A stretch of 64,000 nucleotides of DNA. Origin: Acidobacteriota bacterium. Lineage in GTDB: Bacteria; Acidobacteriota; Terriglobia; Terriglobales; Acidobacteriaceae. The notes under the pieces were generated by a model. It was not told the origin of the DNA. It worked only from the letters and a program-made list of their open reading frames with translations, and made no database searches. The translations under genes and the position numbers were made by a program. The DNA lies in contig JAFDVQ010000017.1 of assembly GCA_018268915.1 (NCBI GenBank), positions 186,001-250,000 of the forward strand, read 5' to 3'. Positions 24,779 to 32,874 of this stretch are shown here, piece after piece. The stretch's first letter is position 1, and each line of letters opens with the position of its first letter.

Positions 24779-25987
24779 GTGAAGATCACCAGAGCCTACG
24801 TCAACATCACCTCGCCAGGGCGCAACTTTATCACCCTGAAGATTGAGACCGACGAAGGAATCTACGGCCTGGGTGACGGCACGCTCAACGGTCGCGAACT
24901 GGCCGTCGCCAGCTACCTTACCGAGCACGTGATCCCTTGCATCATCGGGCGCGATCCATTTCAAACCGAGGACATCTGGCAGTACCTCTATCGTGGCGCA
25001 TACTGGCGTCGTGGCCCGGTCACGATGACTGCAATCGCAGCCGTCGACGTCGCGCTCTGGGATATCAAAGGGAAGGCGCTCAACACTCCTGTGTACAACC
25101 TCCTCGGCGGGAAAAGTCGCGAGAGCGTGCTTGTCTATGCTCACGCGAACGGCGAGGACATCGATGCCGCCATCGACGATGTAGCAAAGAACAAGGAGCT
25201 CGGCTACAAGGCCATTCGCGTTCAAAGCGGAATCCCCGGCCTGAAAAGCACCTACGGCGTCCCAAAAGGTGCCGGTCGATATGAGCCTGCAGAGCGCGGG
25301 CTGCCTCACGAGTACGAGTGGTCAACCGAGCTCTACCTGCGCCACGTCCCCAATCTCTTTGCGCGGGTAAGGGAAGAGTTCGGCGAAGAACTCCACCTCC
25401 TCCACGACTGCCATCACCGCCTCACTCCCCTCGAAGCCGGCCGCCTCGGCAAGGAGCTGGAACCCTTTCATCTCTTCTGGATGGAAGACCCTACGCCCGC
25501 CGAGTTGCAGGAAAACTTTAAGCTAATCCGCGAGCACACAACTACGCCCCTCGCCGTCGGTGAAGTATTCAATTCGGTCTGGGATGCGCACGATCTGATT
25601 CGCAACCAGTGGATCGACTACCTGCGCATGACAATCGTTCATGGCGGCGGCCTGACCCACCTCAAAAAGACCGCAGACTTCGCTGCGATGTACCAGGTCC
25701 GAACCGGATTTCACGGAGCGACCGATCTTTCCCCCGTCACAATGGCGGCAGCATTGCACTTCGATTTGGCAATTCACAACTTCGGGATCCAGGAACACAT
25801 GCCCCACACCGACGAAACGGATGCAGTGTTCCCGCACACCTACTCATTCCGCGAAGGAACGATGTACCCGGGCGATTCGCCTGGACTCGGTGTGGACCTG
25901 GATGAGAACCTTGCGGCGAAGTACGAATACCAGCGGGCATACTTGCCCGTGAACCGGAAGTTGGACGGCACACTCACAGACTGGTAG
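24779..25987 (+). CDS. manD: D-mannonate dehydratase (ManD/RspA, enolase superfamily; GTG start)
   Basis: A 402-residue mandelate-racemase-like enolase-superfamily enzyme. Three acidic metal ligands fit LLHDCHHRL, WMEDPTP and AVGEVFNS. The catalytic His fits GFHGATDLSP, and Tyr/Arg candidates sit in KAIRVQSG and STYGVPKG. This residue set fits the ManD group that dehydrates D-mannonate to 2-keto-3-deoxygluconate. The start is GTG with the only Shine-Dalgarno supplied by repeat copy B. With KdgK, the hexuronate-type transporter and sugar oxidoreductases nearby, it points to glucuronate or galacturonate use. Many ManD-like proteins are slow or prefer D-gluconate. Confidence 0.9.
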   Translation: MKITRAYVNITSPGRNFITLKIETDEGIYGLGDGTLNGRELAVASYLTEHVIPCIIGRDPFQTEDIWQYLYRGAYWRRGPVTMTAIAAVDVALWDIKGKALNTPVYNLLGGKSRESVLVYAHANGEDIDAAIDDVAKNKELGYKAIRVQSGIPGLKSTYGVPKGAGRYEPAERGLPHEYEWSTELYLRHVPNLFARVREEFGEELHLLHDCHHRLTPLEAGRLGKELEPFHLFWMEDPTPAELQENFKLIREHTTTPLAVGEVFNSVWDAHDLIRNQWIDYLRMTIVHGGGLTHLKKTADFAAMYQVRTGFHGATDLSPVTMAAALHFDLAIHNFGIQEHMPHTDETDAVFPHTYSFREGTMYPGDSPGLGVDLDENLAAKYEYQRAYLPVNRKLDGTLTDW

Positions 25988-25992
25988 GGCGA

Positions 25993-27351
25993 ATGGCAAA
26001 TCCTGTTGACAAGCGCGCAGAAGCAATCGAGAACGTAGATGATCTGCCCGCATTGCAGGGACGGTGGATGATCTGCGCCATGCTCTTCGTGGCCACCACC
26101 ATCAACTACGTCGACCGCCAGGTGCTCTCCATCCTCAAGCCGATCCTGCACGGTCAGGTGATCAACCTACACCCGCTATTCGCGGGCTGGCCGTCGATCG
26201 AGACCACCATCAACGTCACCGATCGCGAATACGGATACATCCTTGCCGCCTTTCAAATCGCCTACGCGCTTGGCGTGGTTTTCGCCGGACGTCTCGTCGA
26301 TCGCCTCGGTTGCCGTGGAGGTTATCCGTTAGTGACCGGGCTCTGGAGCCTCGCCGCCATGTCCCATGCCCTGGTCCGCTCAGTCTCAGGATTTGGCATC
26401 GCGCGCTTCTTTCTTGGCCTCGGCGAGAGCGGAAATTTTCCAGCAGCCATCAAAGCTACTGCCGAATGGTTTCCGCCAAAAGAACGCGCCCTCGCTACCG
26501 GAATCTTCAATTCAGGCGCCGGCGTAGGTGCGATCGTCGCTCCCTTGGTCGTGCCCTGGGTGGCGCTTCACTTCGGATGGCGAGCCTCCTTCCTCGTCAC
26601 CGGAATCTTCTCCATCATCTGGATCGTCTGGTGGTCGATCAGTTATCGCAAGCCCCAGCAGTCAATGGACTGGACACGCGGCTCCGTTGTCGTTGCTCCC
26701 GGTGCGCGCGAGTTCGCATGGTATCGGCTCCTCGGCTACCGCCAGGCGTGGGCCTTCATGGTCGGCAAGTTCATGACCGACGCCGTATGGTGGTTCTTCC
26801 TCTTCTGGCTGCCTCAATACTTCAATTCGCGTTTCGGACTCGACCTCACCCATATCGGCCCGCCTCTCGTCGCCGTCTACGTCGTTTCGACAATCGGCAG
26901 TGTCTGCGGCGGATGGCTCCCCAAGGGCTACACGCGTTTGGGAATGGACCTCAAAAAAGCCCGCCTGGCCGCCATGCTCACCTGCGCCTGCTGTGTCCTG
27001 CCCGTAGCGACAGTAGGCAGCCTCAATTCGGTATGGCTTGCGGTAGGTCTGCTTTCTCTCGCTGCCGCCGCGCATCAAGGCTGGTCCGCCAACATCTTCA
27101 CCACTGCCTCAGATATGTTCCCGTCCGAGCATGTCGGGACCGTCGTAAGCTTCGGTCAGGTCGCTGGCGCACTCGGCGGAGCAATCTTCCAACCCATCGC
27201 TGGAAACATCCTGCAGCGCGCAAAGGAACTTCACACGCAATCCGGCTTTGTTCCGCTCTTCATCTACTCGGGCTGCGCCTATCTAATCGCATGGCTCTTA
27301 CTGCGGGCCCTGGCTCCGGGCCTGAAGCGGGCAGAACTCACGACCCACTGA
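25993..27351 (+). CDS. MFS transporter, hexuronate (ACS family)-like
   Basis: A 452-residue major facilitator with about twelve hydrophobic helices. Family motifs are MLFVATTINYVDRQVLSIL, the RxxDRLG-like GRLVDRLGCRGGYP and the ARFFLGLGESGNFPAA segment. This last motif is characteristic of the anion:cation symporter family that includes ExuT, which imports glucuronate and galacturonate. It starts five bases after the mannonate dehydratase stop, so it is certainly cotranscribed. It should provide the uptake step for the sugar-acid pathway in this block. Confidence 0.88.
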   Translation: MANPVDKRAEAIENVDDLPALQGRWMICAMLFVATTINYVDRQVLSILKPILHGQVINLHPLFAGWPSIETTINVTDREYGYILAAFQIAYALGVVFAGRLVDRLGCRGGYPLVTGLWSLAAMSHALVRSVSGFGIARFFLGLGESGNFPAAIKATAEWFPPKERALATGIFNSGAGVGAIVAPLVVPWVALHFGWRASFLVTGIFSIIWIVWWSISYRKPQQSMDWTRGSVVVAPGAREFAWYRLLGYRQAWAFMVGKFMTDAVWWFFLFWLPQYFNSRFGLDLTHIGPPLVAVYVVSTIGSVCGGWLPKGYTRLGMDLKKARLAAMLTCACCVLPVATVGSLNSVWLAVGLLSLAAAAHQGWSANIFTTASDMFPSEHVGTVVSFGQVAGALGGAIFQPIAGNILQRAKELHTQSGFVPLFIYSGCAYLIAWLLLRALAPGLKRAELTTH

Positions 27352-27441
27352 ATCCTGAATCACCGGCAAGCGCATTTGACGCAGCCTCGCCGAGGGGCTG
27401 ACACTTCTTTGTGACAACGGAAAGAAAGTAGAGGAGCTTCG

Positions 27442-28587
27442 ATGGCAGGTCAGCGCAAATTGCGCATGGGAATGGTAGGCGGTGGACCGGGTGCTTTCAT
27501 CGGTCCTGTGCATCGCATTGCAGCCGAATTGGACGGCAAGATCGAACTGGTAGCTGGAGCATTTTCACAGTCGCCCGAAAAATCTCGCGCAGCAGGTGAG
27601 ATGTACAAGCTCGACCCCGCCCGCGCCTATCCCGACTACAAGGCGATGATCGAAGGCGAAAAGAAGCGCGAAGACGCAATCGACTTCGTAGCCATCGTCA
27701 CCCCTAATCATCTCCACATGCCCGTCGCCGTGGCCGCCCTCGAAGCTGGCATCCCGGTCATGAGCGACAAGCCCGCCACCGCCACCTATGCCGAAGCCGT
27801 CGAGCTCGAGAAAGCAGTAAAGAAGAGCGGCCTTCCATACGGCCTCACTCACACCTACGCGGGCTACTCGCTCGTTCGCGAAATGCGCGATATGTGCGCC
27901 AGCGGAAAGCTCGGAAAGATTCGCAAAATCGCCGTCGAATATCTTCAAGGCTGGCTCTCCAACCCAATTGAAGATAGCGGACAAAAGCAGGCCACCTGGC
28001 GCTCCGACCCCGCGCAGAGCGGCGCTGGAGGCTGCATCGGCGACATCGGCACCCACGCCTTCCACCTCAGCGAATACGTCACGGGGCTCAACGTCACAGC
28101 CGTCAACGCTTCGCTCCTGTCCGTCGTTCCCGGCCGCAAGCTCGACGACGATTGCACCGCGTTGCTCCGAATGGACAACGGCGCGCAGAACGTCATGATG
28201 ACATCGCAGATCGCAGCGGGCGAGGGAAACGACATGCGCCTTCGCGTCTATGGCGAGAAGGGCTCCCTCGAGTGGCATCAGGAAGACCCCAACCTCCTCA
28301 GCGTCAAGTGGCTCGACGGCCCGGAAGAAATTCGCCACGCATCCGGCGGATACTTGAGCGAAGCCTCGCGCGCTGTCACCCGCCTTCCCGGCGGCCATCC
28401 TGAGGGCTACCTCGAAGCCTTCGCAGTGCTCTACCGCGAATTCGCCGACGCACTGAATTCATCTCAGGACCGTCGCGCCGTCAAACTCCCCGACACTCTT
28501 CCCGGAATCGAAGCCGGCGTTCGCGGCATGCGATTCATCGACAGAGCAGTCGAAAGCAGCAAGAAGCAGAGCTGGGTTGATTTCTAG
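27442..28587 (+). CDS. Gfo/Idh/MocA-family oxidoreductase
   Basis: A 381-residue NAD(P)-dependent sugar oxidoreductase. The Rossmann motif is MGMVGGGPGAFIG, then the KPATATYAEA segment (Lys of the EKP-like motif, here DKP). The C-terminal alpha/beta domain carries GCIGDIGTHAFH near the active site. Such enzymes oxidise pyranoses or inositols. The ATG follows GAGGAGCTTCG, a strong ribosome site. It lies in the sugar-acid group, directly before a sugar isomerase, the usual pairing for inositol- or sugar-oxidation modules. Substrate is unknown. Confidence 0.88.
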   Translation: MAGQRKLRMGMVGGGPGAFIGPVHRIAAELDGKIELVAGAFSQSPEKSRAAGEMYKLDPARAYPDYKAMIEGEKKREDAIDFVAIVTPNHLHMPVAVAALEAGIPVMSDKPATATYAEAVELEKAVKKSGLPYGLTHTYAGYSLVREMRDMCASGKLGKIRKIAVEYLQGWLSNPIEDSGQKQATWRSDPAQSGAGGCIGDIGTHAFHLSEYVTGLNVTAVNASLLSVVPGRKLDDDCTALLRMDNGAQNVMMTSQIAAGEGNDMRLRVYGEKGSLEWHQEDPNLLSVKWLDGPEEIRHASGGYLSEASRAVTRLPGGHPEGYLEAFAVLYREFADALNSSQDRRAVKLPDTLPGIEAGVRGMRFIDRAVESSKKQSWVDF

Positions 28588-28610
28588 AAGACCTTCATAG
28601 GAGCGACATC

Positions 28611-29693
28611 ATGAAAACCATACTCGGGCCCGCGATATTCCTCGCCCAATTTGCCGACGATCAGGCGCCATTCAACTCGCTCGATGGAATCGCCCGCTGG
28701 GCCGCGCAACTCGGATTTGTCGGCGTGCAGATTCCGTCGTGGGACGGCCGTTTATTCAACTTGAAACTCGCCGCCGAGAGCCGCGACTACTGCGACGAAG
28801 TCCTCGGTACGCTCGACGCCGCAGGCCTCAAGCTAACCGAGCTGTCGACCCACCTGCAGGGCCAGCTTGTCGCCAGCAATCCTGCGTATGACGCGCTGCT
28901 CGATGGCTTCACGCCTGCAGAACTTGCCGGCAGGCCACAGGAGCAGCAGGCCTGGGCAGTTCAACAGCTCAAGTGGGCTGCCGAAGCCAGCAGCAATCTT
29001 GGCCTCAAGGCGCATGCCACCTTCTCCGGCGCTCTCGCATGGCCCTACTTCTATCCCTGGCCGCAGCGCCCCGCGGGTCTCGTCGAAGAAGCATTTGAAG
29101 AACTGGGTCGCCGATGGACGCCGATCCTGAACATGTTCGACGAAGCCGGCGTGGACGTCTGCTACGAACTGCATCCCGGTGAAGACCTCCACGATGGCGT
29201 CACCTTCGAGCGCTTCCTTGCCGCGGTCAACAACCACAAGCGTGCGAACATCCTCTACGACCCGAGCCACATGATCCTCCAGCAGCTCGACTACCTGGAG
29301 TTCATCGACTTCTACCACGACCGTATTCGCGCCTTCCACGTCAAGGACGCCGAATTCCGCCCCAACGGAAAGGCCGGTGTCTATGGCGGATATCAGGCAT
29401 GGATCGATCGCCCCGGACGCTTCCGCTCGCTTGGCGATGGCCAGATCGACTTCAAAGCCATCTTCAGCAAGATGGCGCAATACGACTATCCCGGCTGGGC
29501 TGTGCTCGAATGGGAGTGCTGCATCAAGCATCCCAAGGTCGGCGCCTCGGAAGGCGCAAACCTCATCAAGCAGTGGATCATCAAGGTCACCGAGAAAGCC
29601 TTCGACGACTTCGCCGGCTCCGGCGCCGACGCCGAAAAGAACCGCAAGATCCTCGGCCTCGACACAAAACAAACAGAAACCCCAGCCCGCTAG
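28611..29693 (+). CDS. Sugar phosphate isomerase/epimerase (xylose isomerase-like TIM barrel)
   Basis: A 360-residue AP-endonuclease-2/xylose-isomerase-like TIM barrel. Metal ligands fit VCYELHPGE, LYDPSHM, FHVKDAEF and the late WECC segment; HATFSGA lies before them. Family members are isomerases, epimerases or dehydratases of sugars and inositols. It begins 23 bases after the Gfo/Idh gene with an AGGAGCGACATC site and is the last gene of the plus-strand sugar-acid operon. A hairpin repeat follows its stop. Confidence 0.85.
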   Translation: MKTILGPAIFLAQFADDQAPFNSLDGIARWAAQLGFVGVQIPSWDGRLFNLKLAAESRDYCDEVLGTLDAAGLKLTELSTHLQGQLVASNPAYDALLDGFTPAELAGRPQEQQAWAVQQLKWAAEASSNLGLKAHATFSGALAWPYFYPWPQRPAGLVEEAFEELGRRWTPILNMFDEAGVDVCYELHPGEDLHDGVTFERFLAAVNNHKRANILYDPSHMILQQLDYLEFIDFYHDRIRAFHVKDAEFRPNGKAGVYGGYQAWIDRPGRFRSLGDGQIDFKAIFSKMAQYDYPGWAVLEWECCIKHPKVGASEGANLIKQWIIKVTEKAFDDFAGSGADAEKNRKILGLDTKQTETPAR

Positions 29694-29727
29694 ACCATGA
29701 TGCGGGTTCCCATCTCGATTTCACCAC

Positions 29728-29766
29728 AATGTTGGGTGCCCCAGGTCTCGATTCTGAGACCTGGGA
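29728..29766. repeat. TGGGTGCCCCA hairpin repeat R2, copy 1
   Basis: The constant head TTGGGTGCC runs into a perfect hairpin, CCCAGGTCTC (29740-29749) with GAGACCTGGG (29756-29765). It sits between two convergent genes and may terminate both. A second copy with the same head but a different stem is at 32185-32220. Confidence 0.75.
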
Positions 29767-29820
29767 AACATCCAGGTCCGCTTGCGATATTGGCAAAAGC
29801 ACTCGGCGTGGAAAGACACT

Positions 29821-30906
29821 CTACGAGTTAATCCCCGCCGCCTTATAAATCTGCGCAATGTACTGCATATCCTTGAGCCCTTCCTCACCCGGTGACTGCG
29901 GCTCAAGATTGTTCTGAACACAATGTGAGAAGTGATCCGCCTCCGCCTGAAAATGCGATGGATCGTGCGCCGTACTCGGCTCGTCAATCTGTTTTCCCGA
30001 CAAGTTCGCCCGCAGACGCAATCCGTCATAAGAAAACGCGTCGTCAACCTCAATCCAGCCCTTCGATCCGTAGACGCGAAAGTATCCCTGCATGTTCGCG
30101 CCGTACGTAGTGCTGCAGCTTGCCACGATCCCTGACGGAAAGTGCATGGTCCACGAAACGTTCTCCTCCACATCGTTGAAGCGCCCATCATGGTCGATCG
30201 TGGAGGCGTAAGCGGCGATGTGGTCGGGCTCTTCGCCTGTCAGGTAGCGGCATGCATTCAACGAGTAGATCCCCACATCGTAGAGGGGTCCGCCTCCCGC
30301 CATCGCTTTGCTCGTGCGCCACTCCCCCTTCGCGATGTTGAAACCAAAAGCGCTCTGAATCGTCTGCACCTGCCCGATCGCCCCATCGCGAATGAGGTTC
30401 ACCGCGCGCAGATTCGTCGGCTCATAGTGGCAGCGATACGCGATCATCAGCTTCTTGTTGGCTGCCTTGCACGCTGCAATCATCTTCTCGCTGTCTTCCA
30501 CGCTGGTCGCCATCGGCTTCTCGCAAAGAACGTGCTTACCTGCCTTGGCCGCGCGAATGGTGTACTCGGCATGCATCGAGTTCGGAAGCGCAACATACAC
30601 CGCATCCACAGCCGGATTGTGCGCAATCTCGTCAAAGTTCTCGTAGCTGTAGATGGAGCTCTTGGGGATATTGTTCTCAGCGGCGATCTTCTCCGCCTTG
30701 TCGCGATGACCGCTCACCAGCGCAGTGATCTGCGAGTTGGTAGTGTTGTGCGCACCTGCCATGAAGTGGCTTGCGATCCGGCCGAGCCCGATGATGGCGT
30801 AGCCGGTCTTCTTCTGGTCCGACTGCGCGCGAACCGGTGTGGGAACGAAATGAGCAGCGGCGCCAAGAGCGGCGAGGCGGGAGAAGTCTCTGCGAGTCAG
30901 GGTCAT
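29821..30906 (-). CDS. Tat-exported Gfo/Idh/MocA-family oxidoreductase
   Basis: A 361-residue sugar oxidoreductase with a twin-arginine signal (TRRDFSRLAALGAAAHF, cleavage near VRAQ), so it should be folded with cofactor before export. The Rossmann motif is GYAIIGLGRIASHFM. CEKPMATSVEDSEKM is the standard EKP motif, and the C-terminal domain has GGPLYDVGIYSLNACRYL. It resembles periplasmic glucose-fructose oxidoreductase-like proteins, which keep NADP tightly bound. It converges on the sugar-acid operon and could act on a related sugar. Confidence 0.87.
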   Translation of the reverse strand: MTLTRRDFSRLAALGAAAHFVPTPVRAQSDQKKTGYAIIGLGRIASHFMAGAHNTTNSQITALVSGHRDKAEKIAAENNIPKSSIYSYENFDEIAHNPAVDAVYVALPNSMHAEYTIRAAKAGKHVLCEKPMATSVEDSEKMIAACKAANKKLMIAYRCHYEPTNLRAVNLIRDGAIGQVQTIQSAFGFNIAKGEWRTSKAMAGGGPLYDVGIYSLNACRYLTGEEPDHIAAYASTIDHDGRFNDVEENVSWTMHFPSGIVASCSTTYGANMQGYFRVYGSKGWIEVDDAFSYDGLRLRANLSGKQIDEPSTAHDPSHFQAEADHFSHCVQNNLEPQSPGEEGLKDMQYIAQIYKAAGINS

Positions 30907-31167
30907 ATTGGCCTCTTGCGGGAAGTGGTACTCAACTACATACCGATTGTAGGTGCGCCTACAGACGGAGGCCTTTGAAAGCGCGTCTTTTTTGGGCCAA
31001 CCCCTTACACCGAACTTTGATCCCGTGATTCGTCAAGCCCGCCTTCGGTTCCTTATGCCCTAACTACCTCATTCCATTCCGAAAATTCTCTCCGCCCGTT
31101 TTGCAGGTTGATTGCCCCATTCAGCGCAAACTTATCTCGTAGTCAAAATCAGACCGCTCTAGTCCGC

Positions 31168-31226
31168 GCTAACGGCGAACGTGCGCACCAGCGCACGCTA
31201 AACTCCGCTAGCACCGCTAACTCCGC
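31168..31226. repeat. GCTAAC-type hairpin repeat, second locus
   Basis: A variant of the sdhA-sdhB repeat. GCTAAC is followed by the hairpin CGTGCGC/GCGCACG and two endings resembling CTAACTCCGC. It precedes a small hypothetical gene by about 35 bases. The rest of the 354-base gap 30907-31260 shows no further structure to me. Confidence 0.65.
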
Positions 31227-31260
31227 TCTTCACGAACCACAAACTGCACCAGGAGTCCTT

Positions 31261-31884
31261 ATGGCCACTTCATGCACCCACACCCACGAATCCGGAAAAA
31301 CCTGCCAGTCACCCGCCGTCCGCGGCACCAGTCTCTGTTTTCACCACACTCCACACGAAGAAATCAAACGGCGGTTTCCCGAGGAGAGTGAGCCCTTCGA
31401 ACTGCCCAAGCTGCATGGGAAATCAGCCCTCATCGTCGCCATCTCCGAGATTCTCGAACGTATGGCGCAGCGCAGCATCAAGTGCTCTGAAGCCAGGGTC
31501 TTCATCAACGGCATCGGTCTTTCCGCTCGTATCATGAGCGAAGTCGATCGGGAGATCGCCGAAGACCCCGCCGGGACCAGGGACTCCCGCTCAGTAATTC
31601 CCGTTGAAGCGGAGCCCACATTTGAATCCATTCAGCAGATGGTCGATGAAATCGCCGAAGGCCTTGGCATCGAGATGCCCACTTTAGAAGAGATGCAGAA
31701 GCTCCAGGCCTCCATGCCTGACGGTACTGCCGAGAAGGCGCTCAACCATTGGATCTCAACTGGGCGTATCCGCCCCATCCGCCCTGAAGGCGCCAGGGTC
31801 ATAGCAGGAGTGAAAGAGCGTCGTCCCGCGCACCAGTGCCCGCCTGCATCCGCCGCGACCTCCGCGCAGCCGATCCGGAGTTAA
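31261..31884 (+). CDS. Hypothetical protein with N-terminal Cys/His cluster
   Basis: A 207-residue protein. Cys5, Cys16 and Cys27 with His7, His9, His29 and His30 form a possible zinc site (CTHTHESGKTCQSP and CFHHT). The remainder is mostly helical and charged, with no known catalytic motif. I know related acidobacterial proteins only as hypotheticals. The ATG at 31261 follows CAGGAGTCCTT, a good ribosome site; the frame is open further upstream through the repeat region, so this start was chosen for its ribosome site. No operon partner. Confidence 0.6.
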   Translation: MATSCTHTHESGKTCQSPAVRGTSLCFHHTPHEEIKRRFPEESEPFELPKLHGKSALIVAISEILERMAQRSIKCSEARVFINGIGLSARIMSEVDREIAEDPAGTRDSRSVIPVEAEPTFESIQQMVDEIAEGLGIEMPTLEEMQKLQASMPDGTAEKALNHWISTGRIRPIRPEGARVIAGVKERRPAHQCPPASAATSAQPIRS

Positions 31885-31964
31885 CTCCAGTTCGCAGAGG
31901 ATTATGGAAAAAGCTGTAGGAGCGATTCGCTTTCCGCGTGCTGAAAACTCCCGGTCCATGGCCG

Positions 31965-32035
31965 TTTTGAAAGGGCACGGATTCATCCGTGCCGCTAGGC
32001 CGGGCAATATGGACGCGGCTTTAGCCGCCGAGGGA
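31965..32035. repeat. Hairpin repeat family R1, copy C
   Basis: About 71 bases: TTTTGAAAGGGCACGG, the hairpin GCACGGAT/ATCCGTGC, then GCGGCTTTAGCCGC and GAGGGA. The stem bases differ from copies A and B but pairing is preserved. It is in the 396-base gap 31885-32280, which also holds repeat R2 copy 2 and no recognisable gene. Confidence 0.85.
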
Positions 32036-32184
32036 TGGTCTCGAGAATAAGGAAACGCTGGTCTTTCAGACTTGGGTCACACATGAAAACAGGAGATCCC
32101 TGCCACAACTGGAAACTGATCACAAATCTTCTGCTAATTCGCTGACTTGCCATCGCCGCGCTGCCCACATCACGGTAACGACCA

Positions 32185-32220
32185 TGCTGGGTGCCCCATC
32201 CAAGCTCTGCTTGGGTGGGA
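32185..32220. repeat. TGGGTGCCCCA hairpin repeat R2, copy 2
   Basis: The head GCTGGGTGCC is followed by CCCATCCAAGC (32195-32205) pairing with GCTTGGGTGGG (32209-32219), with one G-T wobble. It lies 60 bases from the end of the Lrp-family regulator gene. Confidence 0.7.
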
Positions 32221-32280
32221 GCAAGGATGCAAAACCTGACATCTACCCCTAACTCCCATTCCATCAAGATTCTGCAAAAT

Positions 32281-32805
32281 TCAACGTCGTCGACTGCGCT
32301 TCTTGCTCACGCTGGTCAGCCTGCCCAGCACGTTCAGCTTGCGGTGCTCCACAGGCGAAGACAGAACGAGGCTGGTGACGGGATTGCCATACGGAAGTAG
32401 CGCTTCGATGAGAGCCTCGAGGTCGGCGAGATTGGTGGTGGTCACCTTGAGCAGAAAGTCATCGCCGCCCGTCAGGTGATGGCACTCGCGAACCTCTTCG
32501 AGCGTCTGCACGTAGTCAAGGAAGCGATGATAGTTCTGCCCCGGGCAGCTCATGCGGATGAAGGCGAGAACTTCGAGGCCCAGAGTCTCGCGGTCGACGT
32601 CGACAGTGTATCCGCGCAGGATGCCGATCTCTTCCATCTGCTTCAGGCGCTCACCGGTGGCGGTGGCAGAGAGTCCGATGCGCCGGGCAAGCTCAGCCAG
32701 GCTTTGGCGGGCATCCGTCTGGAGTTCGTGAAGAAGCTTTCGTCCATGTATGTCGAGCAACGCCGTGGAATCCATCGCTATAGCTGAAGATTGTAGCTGA
32801 TTCAT
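32281..32805 (-). CDS. Lrp/AsnC-family transcriptional regulator
   Basis: A 174-residue feast/famine regulator. The N-terminal winged helix is at residues 15-65 (LLHELQTDARQSLAELARRIGLS, then GERLKQMEEIGILRGY). A RAM ligand-binding domain follows, with VRECHHLTGGDDFLLKVTT. The C-terminus is basic (KKRSRRR). Such regulators sense amino acids and usually control a neighbouring gene. The start is 69 bases from that of hutH on the opposite strand, so hutH is the likely target and histidine a plausible ligand, by inference. Confidence 0.9.
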   Translation of the reverse strand: MNQLQSSAIAMDSTALLDIHGRKLLHELQTDARQSLAELARRIGLSATATGERLKQMEEIGILRGYTVDVDRETLGLEVLAFIRMSCPGQNYHRFLDYVQTLEEVRECHHLTGGDDFLLKVTTTNLADLEALIEALLPYGNPVTSLVLSSPVEHRKLNVLGRLTSVSKKRSRRR

Positions 32806-32874
32806 CGGTATAGTGATCGCCCCGCTGGGGAATGCAGCTTCAAATCCGAACGGCTACTGTTTAAGATCGCCTTT

